The notes below the pieces were generated by a model, which did no database searches, was not told where the DNA came from, and worked only from the letters and a program-made list of their open reading frames with translations. A stretch of 21,367 nucleotides of DNA from a virus. A program made the translations under genes and the position numbers. Where the stretch lies: positions 1 through 21,367 of IMG/VR virus record IMGVR_UViG_3300030331_001589. One strand, 5' to 3'. Shown piece by piece: positions 21,337 to 21,367 of this stretch. Position 1 is the first letter of the stretch; each line of letters begins with the position of its first letter.

Positions 21337-21367
21337 GTGGTAGAGGTTATTGCAGCATTAGGTGGGG
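21337..21367 (+). CDS. Start of a + strand gene, probably small membrane-type phage protein (3' partial)
   Basis: GTG at 21337 opens a frame to the window edge, reading MVEVIAALGG. AGAGG lies 9 bases upstream. The short hydrophobic, Ala/Gly-rich start resembles small phage proteins with an N-terminal membrane helix followed by a coiled coil that I remember from cyanophages. Only ten residues are visible, so this is a tentative call. Confidence 0.4.
   Translation, partial: MVEVIAALGG

Noticed and set aside
1-21367. CRISPR arrays, insertion sequences, integrase or attachment sites
   Set aside because: No regularly spaced repeats, transposase or integrase-like protein was found; the repeats present are protein-level or a single 9-base pair.

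Overview
This window is part of an AT-rich genome of a tailed phage with a lambda-like, long non-contractile tail (siphovirus morphology). No host genes are visible. The order of tail genes on the + strand matches phage lambda: head-tail joining, tail terminator (U-like), tail tube, G/GT chaperones with a -1 frameshift, tape measure (H-like), then M, L, K, I and J homologues. The host is not shown directly. Low GC, two 2-oxoglutarate/Fe(II) oxygenase-like genes, S74 chaperone domains, a cupredoxin-like fibre protein and a protein with an N-terminal IPxIx repeat resemble what I remember of phages of marine picocyanobacteria. I therefore favour a marine cyanophage, with another low-GC marine host possible.

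Layout. 1-176: C-terminal end of a probable capsid-associated protein, followed by an intrinsic terminator (183-204). 208-7134: connector and tail-body genes, tightly packed with many 1-11 base overlaps. 7131-10856: central tail-tip protein J. 10879-16773: eight consecutive genes for tail fibres and adhesins (tail-collar fibre, two small accessory proteins, two proteins sharing an N-terminal module, one of them with a cupredoxin-like domain, a carbohydrate-binding-like protein with an S74 domain, a nearly bare S74 domain, and a very glycine-rich adhesin). 16786-18991: a small coiled-coil protein, a small membrane protein, and a translationally coupled trio of oxygenase, proline-rich membrane protein and oxygenase.

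18992-19201 is a non-coding gap between convergent gene blocks. It holds a sigma70-like promoter, a compact four-stem RNA beginning where that promoter should start transcription, and a second branched hairpin ending in seven Ts. 19202-21293 is a minus-strand operon of five overlapping genes: a two-segment membrane protein, a 55-residue protein, then three proteins that each carry a signal-peptide-like segment. A new + strand gene begins at 21337, divergent from this operon, and runs off the window.

How the parts work together: the U, tube, G/GT, H, M, L, K, I and J products build the tail from terminator to tip. The fibre genes supply receptor-binding parts, with S74 domains folding the fibre trimers. 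The oxygenases may modify a virion or host protein. The minus-strand operon encodes exported or membrane proteins of unknown role, possibly acting at the host envelope. The features most worth a second look are the candidate small RNA, the cupredoxin-like fibre protein with a complete type 1 copper ligand set, the standalone S74 protein, the oxygenase-flanked IPxIx protein, and the overlapping secreted-protein genes.
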